A stretch of 16,852 nucleotides of DNA from Treponema sp. (GTDB lineage: Bacteria > Spirochaetota > Spirochaetia > Treponematales > Rectinemataceae): assembly GCA_017849315.1 (NCBI GenBank), contig JAFIHQ010000007.1, positions 1 to 16,852 of the forward strand. Reading direction: 5' to 3'. The position numbers were made by a program, and so were the translations under genes. Positions within the stretch are counted from its first letter, which is position 1. Each line of letters starts with the position of its first letter. The notes below the pieces were generated by a model that did no database searches, was not told where the DNA came from, and saw only the letters and a list, made by a program, of their open reading frames with translations. Shown in pieces: positions 7,153 to 14,069 of this stretch.

Positions 7153-8162
7153 CATTTACCCAGAAAGGTCGAACCACGTATCACAAGATTTGGTTTGAGC
7201 GTGTACGTCATTGCGCCAGGCGAATTCTCACGCTCGTCTATGAGACGCGTAAGTAAAGTGAATCCAAAATTGACTATCTGCCCTACTGGTTGGGCCACGC
7301 TCGAAAGGGCAGGATACACAGCCCTGGCAAGTGGTGTATCGTCAAAGCCACACACAGCCATTTCGTCTGGTATGGAAACGCCTAAATCGTGCAACGCGTG
7401 GTACGTACCGACCGCTGCAAGGTCGGTCTTGGCAAAAATGCAATCGAACTGTCTAATACTTTTTTCATCATAGTTATCCAGCAAAGCCTGACGTGTATCG
7501 AAAATATAGCGCGAATCCCATCCATCGACATCTAAATCTGAAATTGAAAAATTCGTAAGACTTTCTGTCTCGACGTAAGAACGGAAGCCACAGAATTTTG
7601 CGTCATTGGGCGGCCCGATGAGCAGGCATGAATGTTTCCCGATCTCTTTGAAATGTTCGGCAACCTGCCTGCCACCTTCTTCGTGGTTGATTCCGATACT
7701 TGGACACAAACCTGTCTGCTGCGTAATGACAACCGTCTTCAGACTTTCAACACAGGTCTTGAGAGGAGTCATGTCGGTACTACATGGGATGAATATGACA
7801 CCGTCTACGTGCTTACCGATGAGATCTTCGACGATCGAGTATTCGGTGGCTGGCGTTGCATTCGAACTGCGAAGCAAGAGGTCATATCCCCGCTGCGCAC
7901 AGACTCCTTCGAGTTTTTCAATGATGTCGACAAAAAAAGGATGAGAAATACTTGGAACGACGCACGCGATGATTCCCGAACAATGAGTGGCTTCGCTTTT
8001 TGCAGGTCTTACAACCTTGAGCCCCAGCGATTCTGCAAGCTTCCATACTTCAGCTTTTCTTTGTGCCGAAATGGTCGGACTATTGTGCAGGGCCCGTGAA
8101 ACAGTCGAAGGTGATACGCCGAGTTGAGCTGCCATTTCTGATATGGTTGTGCGCTGTTTCAT
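7152..8162 (-). CDS. LacI/GalR-family transcriptional regulator
   Basis: A 336-residue repressor-type protein. Residues about 5-25 (TTISEMAAQLGVSPSTVSRA) are the LacI helix-turn-helix and the hinge follows to about residue 60. The rest is a periplasmic-binding-protein-like sensor with the usual landmarks (IIACVVPSISHPFF, DGVIFIP, CGFDDTPLARAVYPALSSV, LVIRGST). It is inside the sugar operon, 38 bp after the second permease and before the aldo/keto reductase. The Shine-Dalgarno before ATG 8162 is weak, suggesting low translation or coupling. It is the natural candidate to bind the twin 18-bp palindromes at 11380-11397 and 11505-11522, with a sugar as inducer; this is inference from position. 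Confidence 0.92.
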   Translation of the reverse strand: MKQRTTISEMAAQLGVSPSTVSRALHNSPTISAQRKAEVWKLAESLGLKVVRPAKSEATHCSGIIACVVPSISHPFFVDIIEKLEGVCAQRGYDLLLRSSNATPATEYSIVEDLIGKHVDGVIFIPCSTDMTPLKTCVESLKTVVITQQTGLCPSIGINHEEGGRQVAEHFKEIGKHSCLLIGPPNDAKFCGFRSYVETESLTNFSISDLDVDGWDSRYIFDTRQALLDNYDEKSIRQFDCIFAKTDLAAVGTYHALHDLGVSIPDEMAVCGFDDTPLARAVYPALSSVAQPVGQIVNFGFTLLTRLIDERENSPGAMTYTLKPNLVIRGSTFLGK

Positions 8163-8200
8163 AGGCCAACAGTATACTTCTTTCCAGTTTTCGGCAATTG

Positions 8201-9046
8201 CTATTCCTTTACCGCCGAGCTCATGACAGATGCAATAAAATACCGTTGGAAGGCCAAATAGAAGATTAGCACAGGAAGCATCATAAGTACCGATCCTGCC
8301 ATGGCAAGGTTCCAGAGTATCGTGTCCGACCCGAAAAAGGATGCAATCGCTACAGTTATTGGCCTGTAATTATCAGTGCTTACTGACAGCAATGGCCAAA
8401 GGTATTGATTCCACATACTCATACCCTGAAGTATTGCGACGGTGGCAAGGGCCGATTTGTTGAGCGGCATGTAGATTTGTAGATAGATGCGAAAAGGTCC
8501 TGCACCGTCTATCAGCGCTGCTTCTCCAATCGAACTGGGCACTTGAGAGAAAAACTGGTAAAAGAAAAAGATGAAAAGCGGGCTTGCAACAAAGGGTAGC
8601 ACCTGAACAAAGTAACTGTCCGAGATACCAAGATTCAGGACTTCATACAACATGGGAAGCATGATTGTTTCCATAGGTATGATGTAAAGCGCAGTTATCC
8701 CTGCGAGAAGGAGTTTCTTGCCTCTAAACCTGCCCTGGTACAGAACAAACGCCGCCATGCTGCTGACGACGATGGTCAGCACAACGGTCAACACCAAAAC
8801 TATGGTCGAGTTAAGAAGGTACCGTAGGAAAGGCGTCATTGAATCCGGACTAAGTACCTCAACAAAGTTCTGTAAGGTTGGCTTTGTCACAATAAATGCC
8901 TTCCAACTTCCTGCGTCTGCCAGAATTTCCTGACGTGTGCCTTTCAAGCTTGATGCAAAAAGTATTATAAGAGGAGAAATTATGAGCAAAGACAGTACCG
9001 TTAAAACAAGCGTTCTGACCGTGTCTGCAACTCTTCGTCTACTCAT
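8201..9046 (-). CDS. ABC sugar transporter permease, MalG/LacG type
   Basis: A 281-residue inner-membrane protein with six predicted helices and the binding-protein-dependent permease EAA loop (GEAALIDGAGPFRIYLQIYM, about 174-193) that docks the ATPase. It belongs to the CUT1 carbohydrate uptake class (MalG-like subunit). Its start overlaps the stop of the upstream permease by 4 bp (ATGA, 9043-9046), so the two are translationally coupled. Together they form the membrane channel for the substrate delivered by the binding protein at 10082-11347. No ATPase gene is in the window; CUT1 systems often share an MsmK/UgpC-type ATPase encoded elsewhere. Confidence 0.93.
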   Translation of the reverse strand: MSRRRVADTVRTLVLTVLSLLIISPLIILFASSLKGTRQEILADAGSWKAFIVTKPTLQNFVEVLSPDSMTPFLRYLLNSTIVLVLTVVLTIVVSSMAAFVLYQGRFRGKKLLLAGITALYIIPMETIMLPMLYEVLNLGISDSYFVQVLPFVASPLFIFFFYQFFSQVPSSIGEAALIDGAGPFRIYLQIYMPLNKSALATVAILQGMSMWNQYLWPLLSVSTDNYRPITVAIASFFGSDTILWNLAMAGSVLMMLPVLIFYLAFQRYFIASVMSSAVKE

Positions 9047-9948
9047 ACTTTTGCCTCCGTCGGGTCGTTTTGTGTAAGCTTGGAGAGGCTAAAGTAAATT
9101 ACCACGACCAGAATAAAGAGTATGATTGAGGCAGCAGATGCCTTGCCGATGTTCTGGATCACAAAGCCCGTTCTATAAATATAGTGAACAAGGGTATTAG
9201 TGGAATTCTGAGGGCCACCCTGCGTCAGAATGTTGACTTGCGTAAAAAGTTGAAGTGCCTGAATGGTAGTAATAATCAGGACGAAAACATTTGTCTGGTA
9301 TAGACTTGGCCATGTTATGGAGGTAAAACGCTTCCAGCCATGGACTCCGTCCATCGCAGCGGCTTCGTAGAGCTCTACAGGGATGTTCTGGAGCCCTGCC
9401 ATATAGATGACCATTTGGAAACCGTACGCCTGCCAGGCAGAAAGAAGCGTTATGGAAAGAAGTGCGGTCTTGGGATTCCCTAGCCATTCGACTGGCTGAG
9501 CCATTCCAAAGCTAAGGATTTTGAGAAGGCTGTTAAGGACTCCTGAGGGAAACTGAAACATAGTCGACCAGATTACACAGACAACGACCATCGGCGTAAT
9601 GTATGGAAGGAAAAAAGCGCCCTGGAAAAGGCGTTGCCCCTTCTTCTGGCCATTAAGCAGGATGGCACTGAGCAACGCAAATCCGCACTGTAGCGGAATT
9701 ACCATAGCAGTAAACAAGAGAACATTCAAAAATGCGCGCCAGAATTCGGCATCCTTCAGTATTGTTTCAAAGTTCCGCAACCCGACAAACTTTGTAGGAA
9801 TTGGGCCGGGCAGAAGGCGCTGATTGGTGAAAGAAAGCCCAATCGAGATAAAAAATGGTACAACAAGAAAAAGGACAAGCAATACGAGCGCCGGTGTGAT
9901 CATAGCAGCCATAGTTAGAGAGTCGGGGCTGAGCCTTCTTGTCTTCAT
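9043..9948 (-). CDS. ABC sugar transporter permease, MalF/LacF type
   Basis: A 301-residue inner-membrane protein with about six helices, the first at 13-38, and the EAA loop at 195-213 (EAAAMDGVHGWKRFTSITWP). It contains the TQGGPQNSTNTL segment characteristic of CUT1 MalF-like subunits. It starts at ATG 9948 after an AAGGGG ribosome site. It follows the binding-protein gene after a 133-bp gap that holds two stem-loops, and it overlaps the next permease by 4 bp. Partner of the MalG-type subunit. Substrate probably a fructosyl oligosaccharide or sucrose, judged only from the divergent GH32 gene. Confidence 0.93.
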   Translation of the reverse strand: MKTRRLSPDSLTMAAMITPALVLLVLFLVVPFFISIGLSFTNQRLLPGPIPTKFVGLRNFETILKDAEFWRAFLNVLLFTAMVIPLQCGFALLSAILLNGQKKGQRLFQGAFFLPYITPMVVVCVIWSTMFQFPSGVLNSLLKILSFGMAQPVEWLGNPKTALLSITLLSAWQAYGFQMVIYMAGLQNIPVELYEAAAMDGVHGWKRFTSITWPSLYQTNVFVLIITTIQALQLFTQVNILTQGGPQNSTNTLVHYIYRTGFVIQNIGKASAASIILFILVVVIYFSLSKLTQNDPTEAKV

Positions 9949-9993
9949 TTTTCAAACCCCTTCGATTCAAAAGTTATAAATCGACAGTTCTGC

Positions 9994-10019
9994 AAAAGCC
10001 CCACCCGGGCGAGTGGGGC
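9994..10019 (-). terminator. Attenuating terminator between binding protein and permeases
   Basis: On the minus strand GCCCCAC pairs with GTGGGGC (arms at 10013-10019 and 9998-10004, 8-nt loop) and is followed by TTTT. It sits inside the operon, so it probably reduces transcription into the permease genes, giving binding protein in excess. Confidence 0.6.
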
Positions 10020-10048
10020 CCATCTACACTTAAAACGCTGCGAAACCG

Positions 10049-10083
10049 AATTCGCAAGAGGGAAGTATTCCCCTAAGCGAATT
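10049..10083 (-). other. Stem-loop at the 3' end of the binding-protein gene
   Basis: AATTCGC (10049-10055) and GCGAATT (10077-10083) are exact complements enclosing an inner GGGAA/TTCCC stem (10060-10064, 10068-10072) with a GTA loop. It touches the stop codon of the binding-protein gene. There is no T-run, so it more likely blocks 3' exonucleases and stabilises the upstream mRNA. Confidence 0.55.
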
Positions 10084-11347
10084 AGTCACCAAAGGGTGGA
10101 TATCCGTCATGATCCAGAGAATCCTGATCTATGAGGGCAGCCGCCTTGGAAAGCTCTTGCTTAGGATCGGCGCCACTCAAGATGTTGTCAAAGGCAGTTT
10201 GGAAAGCGGTCGTAATAACTGGATAGCCAGGATAGGCAGGCCTCGGTACAGCGACGTTTGCCTGATCGAAGGCGACTTTCATCTTGGTCGGGTCGGTGTA
10301 AGCGGGGAGCACACTTGCCCAGGATTTTAGCCCAGGATAAACACCAGGCAGTTCCTTAGCGAATTGTTTGTCATTGGCAAGATAGTTGATGAATTTTGCT
10401 GCAGCTTTTGGATTTTTTGCATAGCGGGTTATGCCCCAAATCCAGGTACCGTTAGGAGACTTGACGCCTTTTCCAAAATTGGGAAGGGGAATCGCCACAA
10501 GGTCGTCCTTCATGGTTGGATATGCTTCGCTCCAATACCAGTTGCCACCCCATGCAAGGGCTGCTTTGTCTTTGTCGCGATAGAGGGCGTTAGTACCGGA
10601 TGAAGACGGAACAACGTATCCCTTCTTAACCCAACTCTGAATCTCTGTGGCAGCCGCAACACTTTCTGGCGAATCGAGCGCGCCCTTGGCCTTCCAAGTG
10701 GTGGTGTCGATCAACTTGCCGCCAAAGGATTCAAAAACTGGCTGGAAAGCGTAGGTGGCCCATTCCGTTTTGATGCCATAAGCTCTGAACATATCCAAAG
10801 GCCACTTTACATCGGGCAGCTTTGCGAGTTTTGCAAGAGCGTCATCGAACTCATCCTTTGTCCACGCGTCCTTGATACCAGTTGGAATGCGCACTCCAGC
10901 GGCCTTAAGAAGCTTCTTGCTTCCAAAAAGCAGGACAGTGCTATCGGCATTACCAAAGGCATACAACTGGCCATCGATTGGATAGGTGCCTTGGGCGCGG
11001 CTGGAAGGAGTAAGATCGTCTAGTACTTTCTGGTCCAGAAGTCCTGTCAGGGGGACGAGATAGCCATTCCAAACAAAATTGGCAAGGAAAGGCGCGTCAA
11101 GCTGCATTACGTCTGGCACTCGCTTTGAAGCGACCGCCGCGGTAAATTTCTCAAAATACACATCGTGGGGCACAAACATGGGCTCAATCTGGATGCCGGT
11201 GTCCTTTGTAAAGCGATCGAACATCGCTTTAAAGGCTTTGCCTTCGTCGCCAGTGGCTTGAAACATGACCGTAATCTTTTGCTGTTGTGCAAAAGCGCCA
11301 GCGAGGGCCACGGTGATCAAGAAGGCGGCTAACAGTTTCTTCTTCAT
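10082..11347 (-). CDS. ABC sugar transporter periplasmic binding protein (family 1 solute-binding)
   Basis: A 421-residue secreted protein. The Sec signal peptide MKKKLLAAFLITVALAGAFA is followed by QQQ and has no lipobox cysteine, so it is a soluble periplasmic protein rather than a lipoprotein. The mature part has the MalE-like fold signatures: ITVMFQATGDEGKAFKAM at the start, RVPDVMQLDAPF, GQLYAFGNADSTVLLFGSK, AALAWGGNWYW, and NPKAAAKFINYL near the end. Start ATG 11347 has AGGAGG 7 nt upstream. It is the first gene of the minus-strand operon, with a promoter at 11417-11445 and an 18-bp operator at 11380-11397. Substrate not readable from sequence; the divergent beta-fructosidase suggests sucrose or a fructo-oligosaccharide. 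Confidence 0.93.
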   Translation of the reverse strand: MKKKLLAAFLITVALAGAFAQQQKITVMFQATGDEGKAFKAMFDRFTKDTGIQIEPMFVPHDVYFEKFTAAVASKRVPDVMQLDAPFLANFVWNGYLVPLTGLLDQKVLDDLTPSSRAQGTYPIDGQLYAFGNADSTVLLFGSKKLLKAAGVRIPTGIKDAWTKDEFDDALAKLAKLPDVKWPLDMFRAYGIKTEWATYAFQPVFESFGGKLIDTTTWKAKGALDSPESVAAATEIQSWVKKGYVVPSSSGTNALYRDKDKAALAWGGNWYWSEAYPTMKDDLVAIPLPNFGKGVKSPNGTWIWGITRYAKNPKAAAKFINYLANDKQFAKELPGVYPGLKSWASVLPAYTDPTKMKVAFDQANVAVPRPAYPGYPVITTAFQTAFDNILSGADPKQELSKAAALIDQDSLDHDGYPPFGD

Positions 11348-11379
11348 TGTCTACCTCCTACGCAATACTATGCACTGAA

Positions 11380-11397
11380 TTATGCAAAATTGCATAA
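11380..11397. promoter_or_regulatory. Operator-like 18-bp palindrome, site 1
   Basis: TTATGCAA-AA-TTGCATAA is a perfect 8+2+8 palindrome. It lies downstream of the -10 box of the binding-protein promoter and before its ribosome site, a typical roadblock position. It is almost identical to site 2 at 11505-11522. Confidence 0.75.
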
Positions 11398-11416
11398 ACT
11401 TGTGCCTATAAGTGCA

Positions 11417-11445
11417 ATACTAAATGCCAATTAAAGATATGTCAA
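11417..11445 (-). promoter_or_regulatory. Promoter of the binding-protein/permease operon
   Basis: On the minus strand TTGACA (plus 11440-11445) is a perfect -35, then a 17-bp spacer, then TAGTAT (plus 11417-11422) as the -10. Transcription would start near 11410 and leave a leader of about 63 nt containing operator site 1. Confidence 0.65.
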
Positions 11446-11496
11446 GGCAGAAATTGTCGATCTTGCATTAAATGTGCAAATATTTCTGAAGAATTG

Positions 11497-11526
11497 TTGA
11501 CAGTTTATGCAATATTGCATTATACA
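11497..11526 (+). promoter_or_regulatory. Promoter of the GH32 gene with embedded operator, site 2
   Basis: TTGACA (11497-11502) is a perfect -35, and TATACA (11521-11526) with an 18-bp spacer is the likely -10. Between and over them lies TTATGCAA-TA-TTGCATTA (11505-11522), a palindrome with one mismatch matching site 1. Repressor bound here would block RNA polymerase. This also shows that the ATG at 11526 lies in the promoter and is not the translation start. Confidence 0.7.
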
Positions 11527-11552
11527 TGAATATCGTACGAAGGAGAAAATCT

Positions 11553-13082
11553 ATGAGCGACAGTCTTAACCGTGACGAAAACCCAGGCACAAACCCTGAA
11601 TTCAGAGGCCATTTTCATTTTTCGCCGCCACGGGGCTGGATGAATGATCCAAATGGTTTTTCCTACTTTGGCGGGATGTATCATCTCTTCTATCAGAATA
11701 ACCCTTTTGGTAGTCTCTGGGGACCTGTTCACTGGGGACATGCTGTTTCACCAGACCTCATTTCATGGAAAAATCTGCCATTGGCTCTTGCGCCGGATAA
11801 GCCGTATGATGCGCAGGGGTGTTGGTCAGGGTCTGCCATCACCCATCAGGACAAACATGTTTTGCTTTACACTGGGTTTTCTGAGAAGACTGTGAGTGAA
11901 GATTCATCCCATGGAAATGATGAAAAAGATGGCAAAGTACTGAGGCAGCAAGTGCAATGTTTGGCGTTTGGCGATGGACAGCGCTACCAAAAATACGAAT
12001 TCAACCCCGTTATTTCTGCAGAGTTGCTTCCACCTGATTCGAATAAAGAAGATTTTCGTGATCCTAAACTCTGGAAAGGAAAGGACAGTTGGTATTGCAT
12101 CGCCGGCAATATGACCACAACAGGCAGAGGACGAATGCTGCTTTTTAAATCGTCCGACCTCGTTTTTTGGCAGTACGTCGGGGTGCTTTTGGAGGGATCG
12201 GGTAATCTCTCTGGCATGGTTGAGTGCCCCGACTATTTCGATCTCGAAGGCAAAGATGTTCTCATGTGGTCGGCCATAGGAACTATGCCTGAAGCCTATA
12301 CGTTTCAGAATCACCATTCGGTAGTTTGGACCAAGGGGCTTCTTGATCCAGAGCGGGCTCATTTCGAGCCAGAAGGGCAGACGCAAGAATTAGACAAAGG
12401 GCCGGACTTTTACGCACCGCAAACGCTTAGAACCCCAGACGGCCGTACAATCCTTATTGCGTGGATGCAGGCCTGGCAACGAACCTTCCCAACCCACGAG
12501 CTTGGTCATGGCTGGACGGGCCAGATGACATTGCCCCGCGAGCTGTTTTGGAAGGATGGCCACCTCGCACAGCGCCCGGTACGAGAAATTGAGGCTTATC
12601 GGGAATCACCCGCAGAACCTATAGAATATGAAGGGTGTATAGAAGGGCGATTGGCAATTCCAGGGCTCATCGGTCAGCACTTGGACATCGAACTTGAATT
12701 GAAAACAGGTTACGGAGCACTTGTCGGCATCGAGCTTTTCAAAGGCGACACGGAAAAAACTGTCCTCACGTGGGATACCACAGATCAAGTAATAACCCTC
12801 GACCGTTCACAGAGTGGGATACCAATCCGAAGCACCATAGAGACACACCCCAACTGCCAGGTTTATCGTGCCAAGCTCCGCACTAATGAGGCCTCAACCC
12901 TACAGAGCACGCTCCGCTTACGTCTGATTCTGGATCGCTCGTCTTTAGAAGTGTATGCGCAAGACGGAACGACAGTACTGACCTCGACCCTTTACCCGAA
13001 GTCCACGAGCGACAAGACCGAGTTTTGGGTGCAGAAGAAACCCGCCATGCTTCATCTGCGAGGCTGGCCTCTAACAAAGTAA
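11553..13082 (+). CDS. GH32 beta-fructofuranosidase (sucrose/fructan hydrolase)
   Basis: A 509-residue cytoplasmic enzyme that hydrolyses terminal beta-fructofuranosyl bonds, as in sucrose, sucrose-6-phosphate or short fructans, with retention. The GH32 catalytic triad is complete: nucleophile Asp32 in WMNDPNG, transition-state stabiliser Asp170 in FRDP, and acid/base Glu224 in ECPD. A five-blade propeller is followed by the C-terminal beta-sandwich (about 345-509, RLILDRSSLEVYAQDG). No signal peptide is visible, so the substrate must be imported. I chose ATG 11553, with AGGAGA at 11541-11546; an in-frame ATG at 11526 overlaps the promoter. It is divergent from the ABC operon and probably co-repressed with it. 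As import is by ABC rather than PTS, unphosphorylated sucrose or oligofructose is more likely than sucrose-6-phosphate. No fructokinase is nearby. Confidence 0.93.
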   Translation: MSDSLNRDENPGTNPEFRGHFHFSPPRGWMNDPNGFSYFGGMYHLFYQNNPFGSLWGPVHWGHAVSPDLISWKNLPLALAPDKPYDAQGCWSGSAITHQDKHVLLYTGFSEKTVSEDSSHGNDEKDGKVLRQQVQCLAFGDGQRYQKYEFNPVISAELLPPDSNKEDFRDPKLWKGKDSWYCIAGNMTTTGRGRMLLFKSSDLVFWQYVGVLLEGSGNLSGMVECPDYFDLEGKDVLMWSAIGTMPEAYTFQNHHSVVWTKGLLDPERAHFEPEGQTQELDKGPDFYAPQTLRTPDGRTILIAWMQAWQRTFPTHELGHGWTGQMTLPRELFWKDGHLAQRPVREIEAYRESPAEPIEYEGCIEGRLAIPGLIGQHLDIELELKTGYGALVGIELFKGDTEKTVLTWDTTDQVITLDRSQSGIPIRSTIETHPNCQVYRAKLRTNEASTLQSTLRLRLILDRSSLEVYAQDGTTVLTSTLYPKSTSDKTEFWVQKKPAMLHLRGWPLTK

Positions 13083-13130
13083 GCTGGTTACGATGTCTTG
13101 TCCTGAGAGGGCTGCGCAGCGAAGACACCG

Positions 13131-13790
13131 TTATGGATTTGATGGGCCATTATTGCCGATAGCTGCACAGAAATCTTCTGTGCAACGCCTAAGGTGTGAT
13201 TCCATCAGGCGGCGTGCAACTTGAGCATCCCTTTTTTCAATGGCCTCAAGTATTGCACCGTGCTCTTCCAATGAGACTTGGTTTCTTTCGTACACAAAGG
13301 TATTGCCCACAAACTGATAGGTTAGGTTTTCCCAGAATCGATTGACGATTTCAATTAACCGCCTATTGCCAGAAAGGTTGCTGATGGTCTGATGGAATTC
13401 TTTATTGCATTTTGCATAATGGATGGAATCCTGTTCTCTTGAGGCGAGGATGCTCTCTTGGTAGATCGATTTCAGACGATCTAGATCCGCCTGCGAGTAT
13501 CGTTCTGTCGCTATTTCGCATGCAAATCCCTCTAAGACTGCCCTAATTAAGAAATCTTCCCTTGCTTCGTCGGAATTGGGCTGGCGTATACTACAACCGA
13601 CTTGAGGTATGATCTCTATAAACCCCTCATGCTCAAGTTTTTTGAGCGCAGCAGTTACAGGAGTCCGGCTTAAGTTCAAAGTCTGGGATATCCTATAAGA
13701 TGAAATAATCTCACCTGGCTTTGTCTTTGAGTTCTGCAGCCAATCTTTGATCTGTTTATATGCTAGATCGCTACGTGTCATGCCCGACAT
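13131..13790 (-). CDS. GntR-family regulator, FadR/FCD subfamily
   Basis: A 219-residue transcription factor. Residues about 8-70 form a winged helix with the GntR signature (ISQTLNLSRTPVTAALKKLE, then GFIEIIPQVGCSI). Residues about 78-205 are an all-helical FCD sensor with the usual metal or ligand residues: Asn129 and His133 (NKEFH), His177 (EEHGAI) and His199 (ESHLRR). FCD regulators usually sense organic acids or sugar acids. Start ATG 13790 follows AGGAGAGG (13801-13808). It is convergent with the GH32 gene (48-bp gap) and divergent from the aldolase/transporter unit, whose control region holds a perfect palindrome. It most likely represses that unit and itself; the inducer is unknown. 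Confidence 0.92.
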   Translation of the reverse strand: MSGMTRSDLAYKQIKDWLQNSKTKPGEIISSYRISQTLNLSRTPVTAALKKLEHEGFIEIIPQVGCSIRQPNSDEAREDFLIRAVLEGFACEIATERYSQADLDRLKSIYQESILASREQDSIHYAKCNKEFHQTISNLSGNRRLIEIVNRFWENLTYQFVGNTFVYERNQVSLEEHGAILEAIEKRDAQVARRLMESHLRRCTEDFCAAIGNNGPSNP

Positions 13791-13854
13791 TGTTAAAAAA
13801 CCTCTCCTTTTATCGTATCAAGCGGTTCTTATCGAGAGGCTCACACTCTCTAAA

Positions 13855-13871
13855 CAACTAGATACTAGTTG
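13855..13871. promoter_or_regulatory. Perfect palindromic operator candidate for the GntR protein
   Basis: CAACTAG-ATA-CTAGTTG has exact 7-bp arms and a 3-bp spacer and lies 65 bp upstream of the regulator's ATG. The size fits FadR-type sites. The heptamer ATACTAG within it recurs twice at 14032-14046 over the aldolase promoter, linking the two ends of the control region. Confidence 0.6.
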
Positions 13872-13916
13872 ATATCACGTGGGGAATCAACCTTACAAGG
13901 GCCCTTTCGCCTGACG

Positions 13917-13940
13917 GGATAATCTGGTGACCGGATAATC
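13917..13940. repeat. Direct repeat GGATAATC, 16-bp period
   Basis: GGATAATC occurs at 13917-13924 and 13933-13940, each followed after 0-1 bases by GGT or ACC, with the near-palindrome GGTGACC between them. It lies mid-way in the divergent gntR/aldolase region and may be an activator or accessory site. Confidence 0.4.
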
Positions 13941-14012
13941 CACCATTCGAGCGTGTCCAAAGCCAGATATCATCCTCAAATCAGCTACCATCCTTCTCTT
14001 GTTAAAAAAAGC

Positions 14013-14046
14013 TTGACGGTATTGCAGTGGCATACTAGAATACTAG
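14013..14046 (+). promoter_or_regulatory. Promoter of the aldolase/transporter unit with ATACTAG repeats
   Basis: TTGACG (14013-14018), a 17-bp spacer and TAGAAT (14036-14041) form a near-consensus promoter, with transcription from about 14048. ATACTAG at 14032-14038 and 14040-14046, 8 bp apart, covers the -10 and matches the core of the palindrome at 13855-13871, as expected for a repressor site. Confidence 0.65.
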
Positions 14047-14069
14047 CATCTTACCATTTGGAGGTATAT

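Noticed and set aside
11526..11552. Upstream in-frame ATG of the GH32 gene
   Set aside because: It overlaps the -10 box; the ATG at 11553 has an AGGAGA ribosome site.
13083..13130. Possible bidirectional terminator between GH32 and gntR (TGTCTT/AAGACA around GCTGCGCAGC)
   Set aside because: The stem is short with a long loop and no T-run follows on either strand.
13402..13419. Sequence resembling the twin operators (ATTATGCAAAATGCAATAA on the minus strand)
   Set aside because: It lies inside the gntR coding region, the symmetry is broken by one base, and the codons HYAKCNK explain it.
13953..14069. Upstream extension of the aldolase frame
   Set aside because: The promoter and ATACTAG repeats lie inside it, and family homology begins at the ATG 14070, which has GGAGG upstream.
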